From assembly GCF_000374125.1 (NCBI RefSeq), contig NZ_KB893637.1:372001-436000 (forward strand): a DNA stretch of 64,000 bases. The letters run 5' to 3'. The position numbers and the translations under genes were made by a program. Each line of letters begins with the position of its first letter. Positions within the stretch are counted from its first letter, which is position 1. Shown piece by piece: positions 9,668 through 18,235 of this stretch. The notes beneath the pieces are model-generated. The model was given only the letters and a program-made list of their open reading frames with translations, was not told where the DNA came from and did no database searches. The stretch comes from Niabella aurantiaca DSM 17617. GTDB lineage: Bacteria > Bacteroidota > Bacteroidia > Chitinophagales > Chitinophagaceae.

Positions 9668-11005
9668 ATGATGAAACAGATCATTTACGGGAATAGTATT
9701 GCCTGCCTGGCGGCGCTGCTTTTTTGTCCGCAGCTGCGCGCGCAGACCTTTAAGTTTGATTTTGGAAAAGGGAAGGCAGAAAGAGGATATATCAAAATTT
9801 TGCCGGGGACCGGGTTTGACCAGCAAAAGGGCTATGGGATCGATCTGGGCACCCCTGTGGTCAGCAATACTTCTGTAGGAAGAACTGCATTGACGGACGG
9901 GTTTGTTACCAGCCACCAGCCTTTTTATTTTTCGGTAAAGCTTCCTGAGGGGAATTATGATGTAAAGATCTGGACCGGGGACGACCGGGGGATCTCGGAC
10001 ATAGCCGTCCGCGCGGAAAACCGGCGGATGTTCGTGAACCGGCTGCAAACGGAACGGGGCAGGCACAAGGTGATCACATTTACCGTAAATATCCGCGACA
10101 GCCTGATCGCCGGCACCAGTCGCAAAGTCCGTCTTAAAGCGCGCGAGTATGCCTATCTGCACTGGGATAATAAACTGACCCTGGAATTCAACGGCAGCAG
10201 TCCCAAAGTAAATGCCATTGAAATCACTCCCAATAAAAAAGCCGTGTCGGTTTTTCTGGCAGGAAATTCAACGGTGGTAGATGGCCCCAGTGAGCCTTTT
10301 TCCGCCTGGGGGCAGATGTTCCCTTATTTTTTTCAGCCGGGGAAAGTGGCCATTGTGAACCTTGCCGAATCCGGCGAAACGCTGAGCGGGTTTATCGCAG
10401 CCCGCCGGTTTGCAAAAATGCTGAGTCTGATGAAGCCCGGCGATTATGCCTTTGTTGAATTTGGCCATAATGATCAAAAGCAAAAGGGCAGGGGTGTTGG
10501 TGCCTTTACCACGTACAAAAGGGACCTGGAGTTCTTTATTGAAGAAGTAAAAAAGAAAGGAGGTGTTCCCGTGCTGGTGACGTCGGTACAGCGGAGGCGG
10601 TTTGACAGCAGTGGCCGGATCCAGGAAACCTTAGGTGATTATCCCGCAGCAGTACGGCAAACGGCAAAAGAACGGCAGGTGGCGTTGGTTGACCTGAATG
10701 CCCTGAGCAAAACAATGTTCGAGGCAATGGGGGTGGAAGGATCGCTGCTTGCTTTTGCGCATTTTCCGGCCGGAGCGTTCCCCAACAGGAAAGAGGCGAT
10801 CGCGGATAACACGCATTTCCGTCCCTTTGGTGCGTATGAAGTTGCCAAACTGATGGTGACCGGCGTCCGGAAAGGCGTACCGGATCTTGCCCGGCTGCTA
10901 AAACCGGAGGAGCCCGTCTTTGATCCTTCAAAACCCGATGCCTATACCGGTTTTTACTGGCCGCAAAGCCCGGGCAGGGATGCCACAAAGCCGGATGGGA
11001 ATTGA
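9668..11005 (+). CDS. Rhamnogalacturonan acetylesterase, CE12-like SGNH hydrolase
   Basis: A 445-residue secreted protein likely to remove acetyl esters from galacturonate in rhamnogalacturonan. After a signal peptide (ending LRAQ) there is an about 150-residue beta-sandwich domain beginning FKFDFGKGKAERGY, typical of the galactose-binding-like modules fused to bacterial CE12 esterases. The SGNH domain follows with block I GNSTVVDG (catalytic S201), block III GHND and the C-terminal D380-x-x-H383 in DNTHFRPFGAYE. ATG 9668 and the next codon ATG are both possible starts. The downstream GH43 gene starts 30 bp after the stop. A second, unrelated SGNH esterase is encoded at 12479, so the locus carries at least two acetylesterases. 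Confidence 0.88.
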   Translation: MMKQIIYGNSIACLAALLFCPQLRAQTFKFDFGKGKAERGYIKILPGTGFDQQKGYGIDLGTPVVSNTSVGRTALTDGFVTSHQPFYFSVKLPEGNYDVKIWTGDDRGISDIAVRAENRRMFVNRLQTERGRHKVITFTVNIRDSLIAGTSRKVRLKAREYAYLHWDNKLTLEFNGSSPKVNAIEITPNKKAVSVFLAGNSTVVDGPSEPFSAWGQMFPYFFQPGKVAIVNLAESGETLSGFIAARRFAKMLSLMKPGDYAFVEFGHNDQKQKGRGVGAFTTYKRDLEFFIEEVKKKGGVPVLVTSVQRRRFDSSGRIQETLGDYPAAVRQTAKERQVALVDLNALSKTMFEAMGVEGSLLAFAHFPAGAFPNRKEAIADNTHFRPFGAYEVAKLMVTGVRKGVPDLARLLKPEEPVFDPSKPDAYTGFYWPQSPGRDATKPDGN

Positions 11006-11035
11006 CCCGGCGCAGCGGCATCGCTGCCATATAAA

Positions 11036-12451
11036 ATGATGAACCTGATGCGCTATATTTTAAGATGTTCCTTTTTGATCTTATTGCTGTTATGTGCCCC
11101 TGGCGTTCAGGCGCAACGAATGGGGCGGTATCCTGCCATCTATTCCGGTGTGCCCTGGCTGGACGACAGCGGCAATACCGTAAGCGCCCACGGAGCGAAT
11201 ATTGTAAAAGACAACGGCCGGTATTATTTATTTGGTGAACGCCACAGCGATACCAGCAATGCCTTTGCAGGGTTCAATTGCTATTCTTCCGCAGATCTGT
11301 ACAACTGGAAATTTGAGTCCGTAGCGCTCCCGCTGCAGCCCTCCGGAAAGCTGGGACCTAACCGTGTAGGCGAGCGTCCCAAAGTAATGCAATGCCCTTC
11401 CACAGGCGAATACATCCTGTATATGCATGCAGATACACTGGGTTACAGGGATCCCTTTGTGGGATACGCCACGGCAAAAACGATCACCGGCCCTTATACA
11501 TTCCGGGGGCCGTTGTTGTTTCAGGGAAAGCCCATCCGGAAATGGGATATGGGCGCCTTCCGCGATCAGGATGGCAGCGGTTATATACTGCTGCATGGCG
11601 GGGATATTTACCGGCTTGCGGACGATTATAAAAGCATCGCCGCACAGGTGAATAAGGCGATGGCCAGGGGCTTCGAATCGCCGGCCCTGTTCCGGAAAGA
11701 CAGTCTGTATTACTTTCTGGGCTCCGACCTTACGGGCTGGGAACGGAACGATAATTATTATTATACGGCAACCGCCCTTAGCGGTCCCTGGACGAAAAGG
11801 GGTTATATAGCCCCGGCGGGCACGCTTACCTGGAATGCGCAAACCACTTTTGTATTGCCGGTTACGGGTACGGAACAGACCACGTTTATGTTTATGGGCG
11901 ACCGCTGGTCCTTTCCCCGGCAGGCTTCGGCGGCTACTTATGTATGGCAGCCGCTAAAGGCAGCGGGGCATATCCTTGCATTACCGGAATTTTATGAAGC
12001 CTGGGAAATAGACGGGAAGACGGGGGCCTACGGGCCGGCGGTTGTTGCCGGACGCGCAATAGCGGCGCATAACAGGCGGATCCGTTATTCGGGGGTATGG
12101 CAGCGGGATACCTTAAAAAATCAAAGCGCCGATAAAAAAGGCGCTTCGTTTACCGTTAGCGCCAGAACAACACGGCTGGGCTTTTATGGCCTGGCGCGCC
12201 CGGACGGAGGCTATGCAGATGTTGTTATACGGAATAGCAGGGGCCGGATCATGGTGCATGCAAATGTGGATATGTATGCAAAGCACCCGGCGGTGGCCCT
12301 GAAATTTTTAAGTCCGGTGCTTCCCAATGACCATTATACCATGACGGTTACGGTTTTGGCGGAGCACTGGTACTGGGTAGAAAAAAGCGGGAGGAGATCG
12401 GGGAGCAGTGGTGATTGGGTTTCGGTCGACAGGATTCTTGTTGGGCAGTAA
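11036..12451 (+). CDS. Glycoside hydrolase family 43 protein, exo-galactanase-like
   Basis: This 471-residue secreted protein has a signal peptide (hydrophobic run ending GVQA) and a five-bladed propeller: SAHGANIVKDNGRYYLFGER, DMGAFRDQDGSGYILLHGG and ESPALFRKDSLYYFLGSD followed by TGWERND are in the positions and spacing seen in the GH43 subgroup that holds exo-beta-1,3-galactanases. E214 in FESPALF is the candidate general acid. A C-terminal beta-sandwich of about 130 residues follows the propeller. Together with the GH115 gene it points to arabinogalactan side chains as part of the target. Subfamily and linkage are inferred from motif likeness and not certain; family membership is well supported. 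Confidence 0.82.
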   Translation: MMNLMRYILRCSFLILLLLCAPGVQAQRMGRYPAIYSGVPWLDDSGNTVSAHGANIVKDNGRYYLFGERHSDTSNAFAGFNCYSSADLYNWKFESVALPLQPSGKLGPNRVGERPKVMQCPSTGEYILYMHADTLGYRDPFVGYATAKTITGPYTFRGPLLFQGKPIRKWDMGAFRDQDGSGYILLHGGDIYRLADDYKSIAAQVNKAMARGFESPALFRKDSLYYFLGSDLTGWERNDNYYYTATALSGPWTKRGYIAPAGTLTWNAQTTFVLPVTGTEQTTFMFMGDRWSFPRQASAATYVWQPLKAAGHILALPEFYEAWEIDGKTGAYGPAVVAGRAIAAHNRRIRYSGVWQRDTLKNQSADKKGASFTVSARTTRLGFYGLARPDGGYADVVIRNSRGRIMVHANVDMYAKHPAVALKFLSPVLPNDHYTMTVTVLAEHWYWVEKSGRRSGSSGDWVSVDRILVGQ

Positions 12452-12478
12452 TGATAAATAGTCTTAAATTGATCTTTA

Positions 12479-13258
12479 ATGAAGACGATACTTTTGTTTT
12501 TTTGCATGGCCGTTTCGGCAAAGGCGGGGGCGCAGTCAGACGGTCAAGATCCGGACCTTCATCTCTACCTGCTCATCGGGCAGTCGAATATGGCGGGCAG
12601 GGGCCCTCTGGATGAAGCGGGTAAAAAAGAAGATCCGCGGATCCTGATGCTGGATTCGCTGGACCAATGGGTGGTGGCTACGGACCCCGTGCATTTTGAT
12701 AAGCCAAAGATGGCGGGTGTAGGGCCGGGCCGGGCTTTTGCTGCGGGAATGCTGAAGACCGGTAAGAAGGTCCGTATTGGTTTGATCCCCTGCGCCTGGG
12801 GCGGTTCGCCCATAAGGGTGTGGCAGCCCGACGCCCGGTATTTTAAGGCCCGTCCCTATGACGATGCCCTCAGGCGGGCCCGTATTGCGATGCAAAAAGG
12901 GGTATTAAAAGGCGTGCTCTGGCACCAGGGAGAATCGGATAATGACACGGTGCATGCAGCCGTATACATGGCGCGGCTGGAGGAACTGGTGGCGCGCCTG
13001 CGTACGGATCTGAAGGACCCGCACCTGCCGTTTGTAGCGGGTGAGATCGGCTATTTTAATAAGAAAGGCACGCTCATCAATACCATCATCGATCAGCTGC
13101 CACAACAGGTACCCGGCACGGCAGTGGTTTCGGCCAAAGGACTGATGCATAAAGGGGATTCGGTTCATTTTGACACACCCTCGGCCAGGGAGCTGGGAAG
13201 GCGGTATGCCGCAGCAATGAAACAGCTGCAGGACAGTGCCGGCCGCGGTGCAGAATAG
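12479..13258 (+). CDS. Secreted SGNH carbohydrate acetylesterase (CE6/sialate-esterase-like)
   Basis: A 259-residue esterase. The short signal peptide ends near KAGAQS. Block I is LIGQSNMAGRGP (S36), followed by CAWGGSPI, the WHQGESDND motif typical of CE6 and sialate-O-acetylesterase-type enzymes, and the catalytic D227-x-x-H230 in GDSVHFDTPSARELG. It would remove acetyl groups from xylan, pectin side chains or released sugars. It is the last gene of the + strand pectin run, 27 bp after the GH43 gene; the sequence after it drops in GC and changes gene type. No lipobox, so probably periplasmic. Confidence 0.85.
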   Translation: MKTILLFFCMAVSAKAGAQSDGQDPDLHLYLLIGQSNMAGRGPLDEAGKKEDPRILMLDSLDQWVVATDPVHFDKPKMAGVGPGRAFAAGMLKTGKKVRIGLIPCAWGGSPIRVWQPDARYFKARPYDDALRRARIAMQKGVLKGVLWHQGESDNDTVHAAVYMARLEELVARLRTDLKDPHLPFVAGEIGYFNKKGTLINTIIDQLPQQVPGTAVVSAKGLMHKGDSVHFDTPSARELGRRYAAAMKQLQDSAGRGAE

Positions 13259-13377
13259 AGAAGCTAAAAAATGGAAGTAGCCACGAAGACCGAGAGAGTG
13301 GGGGATCCAATGTTTTAGCGTGCAGGAAAATTGCCGCCCCTTTTCTTTGCTTTATTTGTTCACAGAAGTCGATTTTA

Positions 13378-14144
13378 CTATTGAATAATACAATCTTTCT
13401 GAAGGTTCAGAATATTGGATATCCTTAGCATTAACCGGCTTCGTATAAACCCGACTATTGTTTGACTAAAACTCAACATTACCTGCGCTATTAACACTAC
13501 TATCACGAACTGGAGGTTCTCTATGCTAATACCGGATCTACAATGCTTTGTGTAAGAAAGAGAAAAATCAACTGCATTAATGATGTTACTATAAACGCCA
13601 TAAACACTTGCATCAAGGGCCATTTTACTGAACGTAGGTATTGCAATACTACCCCCCAACTTAACTTATGTTCTTTTTGACTTTCTAGTTCATAAAATAA
13701 AGGCGTAGGTTCTAGTAGCAGCGCAATGCCAGCCTCTTCTCCTGGACGTCCATTTGAGCTTGTTGTATTATGTGTACTTATCCAATGGTTTAAAAAATCC
13801 ACTTTTGAGAAGGTGATTACGCCTTTTGCCGGGTCTGCTATTTGAGCGATTCGTTTGGTAAGTTTTGTCAGCACCACAAAATGATATTGGTCCCAATGTA
13901 AAGTGCAGGGTAATGGAGCCCTGTCCAGTTGCTCGAATAAAATTTTTACGCCTCTGGTGCGAAAGCCAATTTTCTCAGCTGTATCGCTAATGCCTAGTAA
14001 AGATGTGCCCTGCTTGCTAAATCCGGTCATTTGCCGCAAAGTGTCAGTATTGTAGTGCTTCCCACAATGTCTGGAAATCATTCGTAAGCAGGTGGGACCG
14101 CAATCCATTGCGTTCAATTGCTTATAAAAAGGAGAATTTCTCAT
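13378..14144 (-). pseudogene. Truncated C39-peptidase ABC exporter (PCAT) remnant
   Basis: Reading leftward from ATG 14144 gives a C39 bacteriocin-processing peptidase domain (MDCGPTCLRMISRHCG with catalytic C15; DQYHFVVLTK with the His), which in intact exporters removes GG leaders during export. It is followed by the start of the transmembrane domain (FLFLTQSIVD). The frame breaks at about 13534: a missing base turns the expected DTGISIENLQFVIVV into PVLA and a stop, while the neighbouring frame continues with ISIENLQFVIVVLIAQVMLS to 13378 and then ends in unrelated residues. The remaining membrane helices and the whole ATPase domain are absent. Intact homologues have about 700-730 residues. 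It cannot export anything itself; the divergent genes to its right would have been its clients. Confidence 0.8.
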
Positions 14145-14297
14145 AATCTGCTCAATAGGCCAAGTTTATTCAAATATGAGATTCTTTTGGAAGTAAAAAA
14201 CTTTATATTTATTTTTAATGCGAGTTTTCTGTTGCCTAAATTTTGGGAGAGATCGCTCTTGTTTTTGACCTTTTGAATACTAACCAAAAATGAACGT

Positions 14298-15617
14298 ATG
14301 GCCTTTTTCAATCGACTGCTAAACCCTATTCATCATTGTGAGGATTCAGTGAAAGTTTTTTTATTAAATTTCGTACTTCTGTTTATCGGTCACCAATGTG
14401 GCGCACAAACCAATAAGCGGGTACACCTTTTCGGAAATTTCCCCAATTTGCCGGGAGCCAAAGTGTTTATAATCCCTTTAAAAATAGACACCCCATTAAA
14501 CAATGGAAAGTTAGATATTTGGTTAGATAATATTGAGACTGGAGCGTATCCCATTGGGATTGGCTATCCCTTGAAAAAGGGAAGTGCTCCTGTTTATTCT
14601 AGATCACGCGATGGTAATGTTAAACTCTTGAAAAATGATCACCCCGGAGCGGCATTATTTACATACATCTATCTCAATCCTGATCAATCGTCCGAATATA
14701 GATTGGAACCTGTTAAAGGACTAACGGTCCCCAAAATTTTAAACTATAAACATTTTGACAACTATAGATCGGGCGTATTCGGTCTGGATATTACTTCAAA
14801 TGCTGAGGATACTAAATTGTATGCGGAGATCTCAAAGCTGAACGATCAGTATAACAAATTGTCTGTTTATAGAATTATGGATAGCTTATATCAGAAAAGC
14901 ACAGTTTTAGATAAGATATATAGCGAATTTGAAAAGCAAGCCAAAGAACTGAATCGTCAACGCAACTATACCACTTTATTAAAAGCCAAAAGGGATTTCG
15001 CACGCAAACATCCTGAAAATCCAATTGCGGCGCTGGCAATTTTGGATGTTGATAGTTTAAATTTGGCTAAAAATCTCAATGTGTATCAGCAGATACTGGA
15101 TAAAATGACCGGCCGGGCCGTAGAAAGCGGCTACTATGAAAATATGAAGTTAAAGATAGCTGCGCTCAACGGAGTGAAGCTAAAAGAAGGAGACGCGTTT
15201 GCATTGCCGTCAGGAAAGACACCCGAGTCCGCGGCATTAATATACACACCTACTGGCGTCAATTATACGCTTGTAGAGTTTTGGGCCTCCTGGTGTGTCC
15301 CTTGCAGGGCACAGAATCCTAAATGGAACGTAATTTTAACTAACTATAAAAATAAAGGATTCAAAATTCTGGGTGTATCTCTGGACCAATATCCAGTGGA
15401 ATGGAAAGCTGCCATTAAAAAAGATCACCTGGAGGGCTGGCTTCATGTGTCAGATCTTGCATATCCTTGGAATAGCGCTAATGCCCTGAGATATGGGATT
15501 CAAGCAATCCCTTTTAATTTATTAATTGATTCGAAGGGGCGTATTGTAAAGAAAAATATAACCCCTTCAGAGTTGGAGGAGTTTCTCGCAAAAAACTTAG
15601 CAACTATTGAAAAATAG
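14298..15617 (+). CDS. TlpA-like thioredoxin-fold protein of the peptide cluster
   Basis: A 439-residue exported protein with a C-terminal thioredoxin/TlpA domain (about 300-439) carrying the redox motif WCVPC (C333, C336) in VEFWASWCVPCRAQNPKW, and the cis-Pro region IQAIPFNLLIDSKGRI. The first 300 residues are a beta-rich then helical region like those of Bacteroidota periplasmic DUF4369-type thioredoxins. ATG 14298 puts 17 extra residues before the hydrophobic leader; GTG 14349 gives a cleaner signal peptide (KVFLLNFVLLFIGHQCGAQ) and may be the true start. It lies 138 bp before a Cys-rich GG-leader peptide gene, so a role in its disulfide chemistry is a reasonable inference. Confidence 0.82.
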   Translation: MAFFNRLLNPIHHCEDSVKVFLLNFVLLFIGHQCGAQTNKRVHLFGNFPNLPGAKVFIIPLKIDTPLNNGKLDIWLDNIETGAYPIGIGYPLKKGSAPVYSRSRDGNVKLLKNDHPGAALFTYIYLNPDQSSEYRLEPVKGLTVPKILNYKHFDNYRSGVFGLDITSNAEDTKLYAEISKLNDQYNKLSVYRIMDSLYQKSTVLDKIYSEFEKQAKELNRQRNYTTLLKAKRDFARKHPENPIAALAILDVDSLNLAKNLNVYQQILDKMTGRAVESGYYENMKLKIAALNGVKLKEGDAFALPSGKTPESAALIYTPTGVNYTLVEFWASWCVPCRAQNPKWNVILTNYKNKGFKILGVSLDQYPVEWKAAIKKDHLEGWLHVSDLAYPWNSANALRYGIQAIPFNLLIDSKGRIVKKNITPSELEEFLAKNLATIEK

Positions 15618-15755
15618 AGTGTTTTGTAAAACTGATCCAGATAGACTAAACCTGTTTTTTATTATTTGTCATTACGAGAATGGAAAAAATCATTCCGAAT
15701 GTACGAGAATGAATGATTGTAGCTTCAACTTGTCAATTTAATTTCAGCAAAAAAA

Positions 15756-15992
15756 ATGAAAAAATTAAAACTTAACCTTCAAAACATTGAAGGTATAGAA
15801 TTACTTACAAAAGCGCAATTGAAAAATGTGTTAGGTGGAACTAACCTCGATGAAACGACGACCACTACGACAACTGGTATGCAGTGCTACTGTTGTGACG
15901 GATATGTCGTAGGCGAATCTGGGGATTGTGAAGCTTTAGAGAAAAATGGCTGTACGTATCTTGCAGAAAGTGAGGCAGACTGTAATAGTTAA
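15756..15992 (+). CDS. GG-leader peptide precursor with poly-Thr and six Cys
   Basis: This 78-residue product begins with a leader (MKKLKLNLQNIEGIELLTKA) of the kind seen in Bacteroidota natural-product precursors and has a double-glycine cleavage site at G27-G28 (NVLGG). The predicted 50-residue core holds seven consecutive Thr (34-40), then C44, C46, C47, C58, C66 and C76 in an acidic context. The leader type fits cleavage by a C39 peptidase; the only exporter gene nearby is broken. The Thr block next to a glycosyltransferase-like gene suggests O-glycosylation, and the six Cys with the TlpA-like neighbour suggest disulfides; both are inference. The core is not recognised as a known bacteriocin. 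Confidence 0.75.
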   Translation: MKKLKLNLQNIEGIELLTKAQLKNVLGGTNLDETTTTTTTGMQCYCCDGYVVGESGDCEALEKNGCTYLAESEADCNS

Positions 15993-16120
15993 TCTCTAAT
16001 TTCATTACACCTTGCTGTCTTTGCTAAAAGACCGGGCATTAGAAATCACGAGACTATTAGATGATAAGTTGTATTGATATTGAATAAAAATAACTGAACA
16101 AAGACCTCACTTCCATATTT

Positions 16121-17275
16121 ATGATATTTCTCTCTGCACAACCAGACACGTATTATTTTACCGGGCAGTTGGAATTGCAAATATTTAATTTGAATAAACT
16201 CGGAATAAGGCCTAGTGATATTCATATTTTAGTAGGTTATAAACCGGCATTAGGATTGGAGCAGCACTTTCAAGAACTAATGAGCCGGTTGGGTCATAAG
16301 GCTTCTTTTTATGCATATCCGGATAATCGCATCGTGCCCAAATATGCGTCATCTATACGGCCGCATATCATTCAGCAGGATTTTCAGCAATTTCCCAAAT
16401 TGGAACAAGAGACTATTTTTTATCATGATTCTGATATTCTATTCAGGGAGCTTCCGGATTTTTCGGAAATGCTTTGGAATGATAAATGGTATGTATCTGA
16501 TACCCGAGTTTACCTGGATAGCCGATATGTTAAAAGTTTTGGGGGAGAACCGCTTCTTTTGGAAATGTGTAATATAGTCGGTATCCATCCGGAAAAAGTA
16601 GTGGCACAGGACCCTAATTGTGGGGGCGCCCAATACTTATTAAAAAATACGACTGTAGAATTTTGGCAAAAATTGGAGAAAGACTCTGAGCACCTCTACA
16701 CATACATGAATGAATTTAATGCGCGAAGTGTAGATTATGCTGAAAAGAATCAGAAAAATAAAACGATACAGGCGTGGTGCGCAGATATGTGGGGGCTTTT
16801 ATGGAATGCCCTTTACTATGAAAAAACAGTAGAGATTCATGCGGAGATGGATTTTTGCTGGGCCGACACATCAATTGAAAATTGGAAAAAAAAGAAAATT
16901 TTACACTATACCGGAAGCGTTGCAAAAGATAATTCAAAATTATTCAGAAAAACAAACTATTCTGAGTATTACCCGTTTTACGATCTCGGTTTGAATAAAA
17001 TTGACCCGACCAGTTGCAGCTCAGCCTTAGTGGAAATTATAAAGAAATATGTCATGGAGCTGGAACCATCCAGAATCGACCTTTCGGACACCTTGTTATT
17101 TGTTTTAGTGAACCATGAAGGAGAAGGCTCAATAGACGTGTTAACAACCCAGCTGAGATATCTTGAAAAGTTTTTCACCATCAATATATATATAATTGAG
17201 ACAGGGCCTGTCCAGTTGCATAATAAAATAACTGGCTTGAATACATATGGATATAATTTTTTTCCCATCGAATAG
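16121..17275 (+). CDS. Glycosyltransferase-like protein with DxD motif
   Basis: A 384-residue cytoplasmic protein without signal peptide. The N-terminal 270 residues look like a GT-A nucleotide-sugar transferase: LSAQPDTYYFTGQLELQ at the start and a metal-binding D103-S-D105 in IFYHDSDILF, followed by GGAQYLLKN and WCADMWGLLW. The last 80 residues (TLLFVLVNHEGEGS onward) look like the beginning of a second alpha/beta domain that is cut short by TAG at 17273. Directly after that codon, in the same frame, comes a methyltransferase-like sequence lacking its own start. It follows the Cys-rich precursor by 128 bp, so a role in peptide modification is plausible. Family assignment is by motif only; it may be a truncated protein. 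Confidence 0.6.
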   Translation: MIFLSAQPDTYYFTGQLELQIFNLNKLGIRPSDIHILVGYKPALGLEQHFQELMSRLGHKASFYAYPDNRIVPKYASSIRPHIIQQDFQQFPKLEQETIFYHDSDILFRELPDFSEMLWNDKWYVSDTRVYLDSRYVKSFGGEPLLLEMCNIVGIHPEKVVAQDPNCGGAQYLLKNTTVEFWQKLEKDSEHLYTYMNEFNARSVDYAEKNQKNKTIQAWCADMWGLLWNALYYEKTVEIHAEMDFCWADTSIENWKKKKILHYTGSVAKDNSKLFRKTNYSEYYPFYDLGLNKIDPTSCSSALVEIIKKYVMELEPSRIDLSDTLLFVLVNHEGEGSIDVLTTQLRYLEKFFTINIYIIETGPVQLHNKITGLNTYGYNFFPIE

Positions 17276-17791
17276 CGATGTGAATGTAAGAGGTATAGCG
17301 AACAGGTAAAAAGCGTTGTTGATTTTGGATGTGGCCCAGGGTTTTATGTACGGCATTTAAAAAAAGAAGGCTTTGACATTATTGGATATGACGGAAACCC
17401 CCATACGGAGGAAATTTCTCAATCGATATTGAATGATGGGACATTTTGCAAATATCTAGACCTTTCGGTAAAGGTAGATTTAAAACGAAATTTTGACTGC
17501 GTAATTAGCCTGGAGGTAGGCGAACATATTCCATATGAATACGAAAGCGTTTTTTGGGAAAACCTAGTTAGGCATTCAGCTAAATGTGTTATTTTGAGTT
17601 GGGCAATAGAAGGGCAAGGAGGAGATGGTCATGTTAATTGCCGAAATAATGATTATATTATCAAAGAAATGAGACAAAGAGGGTTTGTAGAATTTGAAGA
17701 TGCCAAACTATTTCTTAGATCGATGGCTTCCTATTCGTGGTTTAAAAACTCCTTAATGGTTTTTTGGAATGAACAATTTTTAGAGGATTAA
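17276..17791 (+). pseudogene. SAM-dependent methyltransferase remnant lacking a start
   Basis: The frame immediately after the amber codon of the glycosyltransferase-like gene encodes a class I methyltransferase: motif I VVDFGCGPGFYVRHLKKEG, acidic loop GYDGNP, then CVISLEVGEHIPYEYE, a typical motif-II region. No ATG, GTG or TTG precedes motif I in this frame; the first usable start, TTG near 17423, would remove the SAM-binding loop. The visible ORF from ATG 17429 is therefore only the C-terminal two thirds. Either the upstream and downstream genes were joined by a deletion that removed the end of one and the start of the other, or a two-domain protein was split by the stop. Natural target unknown. 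Confidence 0.65.
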
Positions 17792-18235
17792 AACCGAGGT
17801 GTCTTTCTGTGAAAAATAGCTTTGGCGATTCCTTGGAGTCGCCAGCGCAGATGTAAGATCTGTTTTGCTTTCATAGTCAATCTTGCCATTGGGCCCAATA
17901 AAAGGCATGGTTTCAATATCCTTTGCAATATCTGCAATATCTGTTGCCCCGGTATTCCTGCGAAAAGCCGGGCTTCATTGAACAATGCCAGTAATTTGTG
18001 GCGTAAAATTCCTTTAGTGTTCAAAAAGATCTTTTTATGGTTGCTTGAATTTTCCATAAGTGGAGCGGCTAAAGAACTTTGGGGTTTTAGGTGACCTTCA
18101 GTTTATTACTCAAATTTGATATAATTGGTCAACATTGCGGTGTGATATTTTCTAAAAAGTATGTGACATTTTTATGATTTGAATAGCATGTTTGGAGACG
18201 CTGCTTTTCGGGGAAATAAGACCTCCTTCCGGCCT
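17792..18235. other. Intergenic stretch without recognisable gene
   Basis: This 444-bp gap separates the peptide cluster from the convergent end of the minus-strand pectin operon. Open frames of about 90 codons exist on both strands (17788-18057 minus, 17822-18094 plus), but neither product has a recognisable motif and the two overlap each other. I see no clear terminator, tRNA or transposase remnant. Confidence 0.4.

Noticed and set aside
9647-10162. 171-codon frame on the - strand
   Set aside because: Antisense to the CE12 esterase N-terminal domain; no domain seen.
15690-15730. Twofold TACGAGAATG direct repeat before the precursor gene, considered as an operator
   Set aside because: Only two short copies, no known regulator pattern, and an adjacent GAATG/CATTC pairing explains part of it by chance.
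17788-18057. 89-codon minus-strand frame (NEARLFAGIPGQQ-type sequence) considered as a transposase fragment
   Set aside because: No transposase motif, no flanking inverted repeats, and a rival 90-codon frame overlaps it on the other strand.
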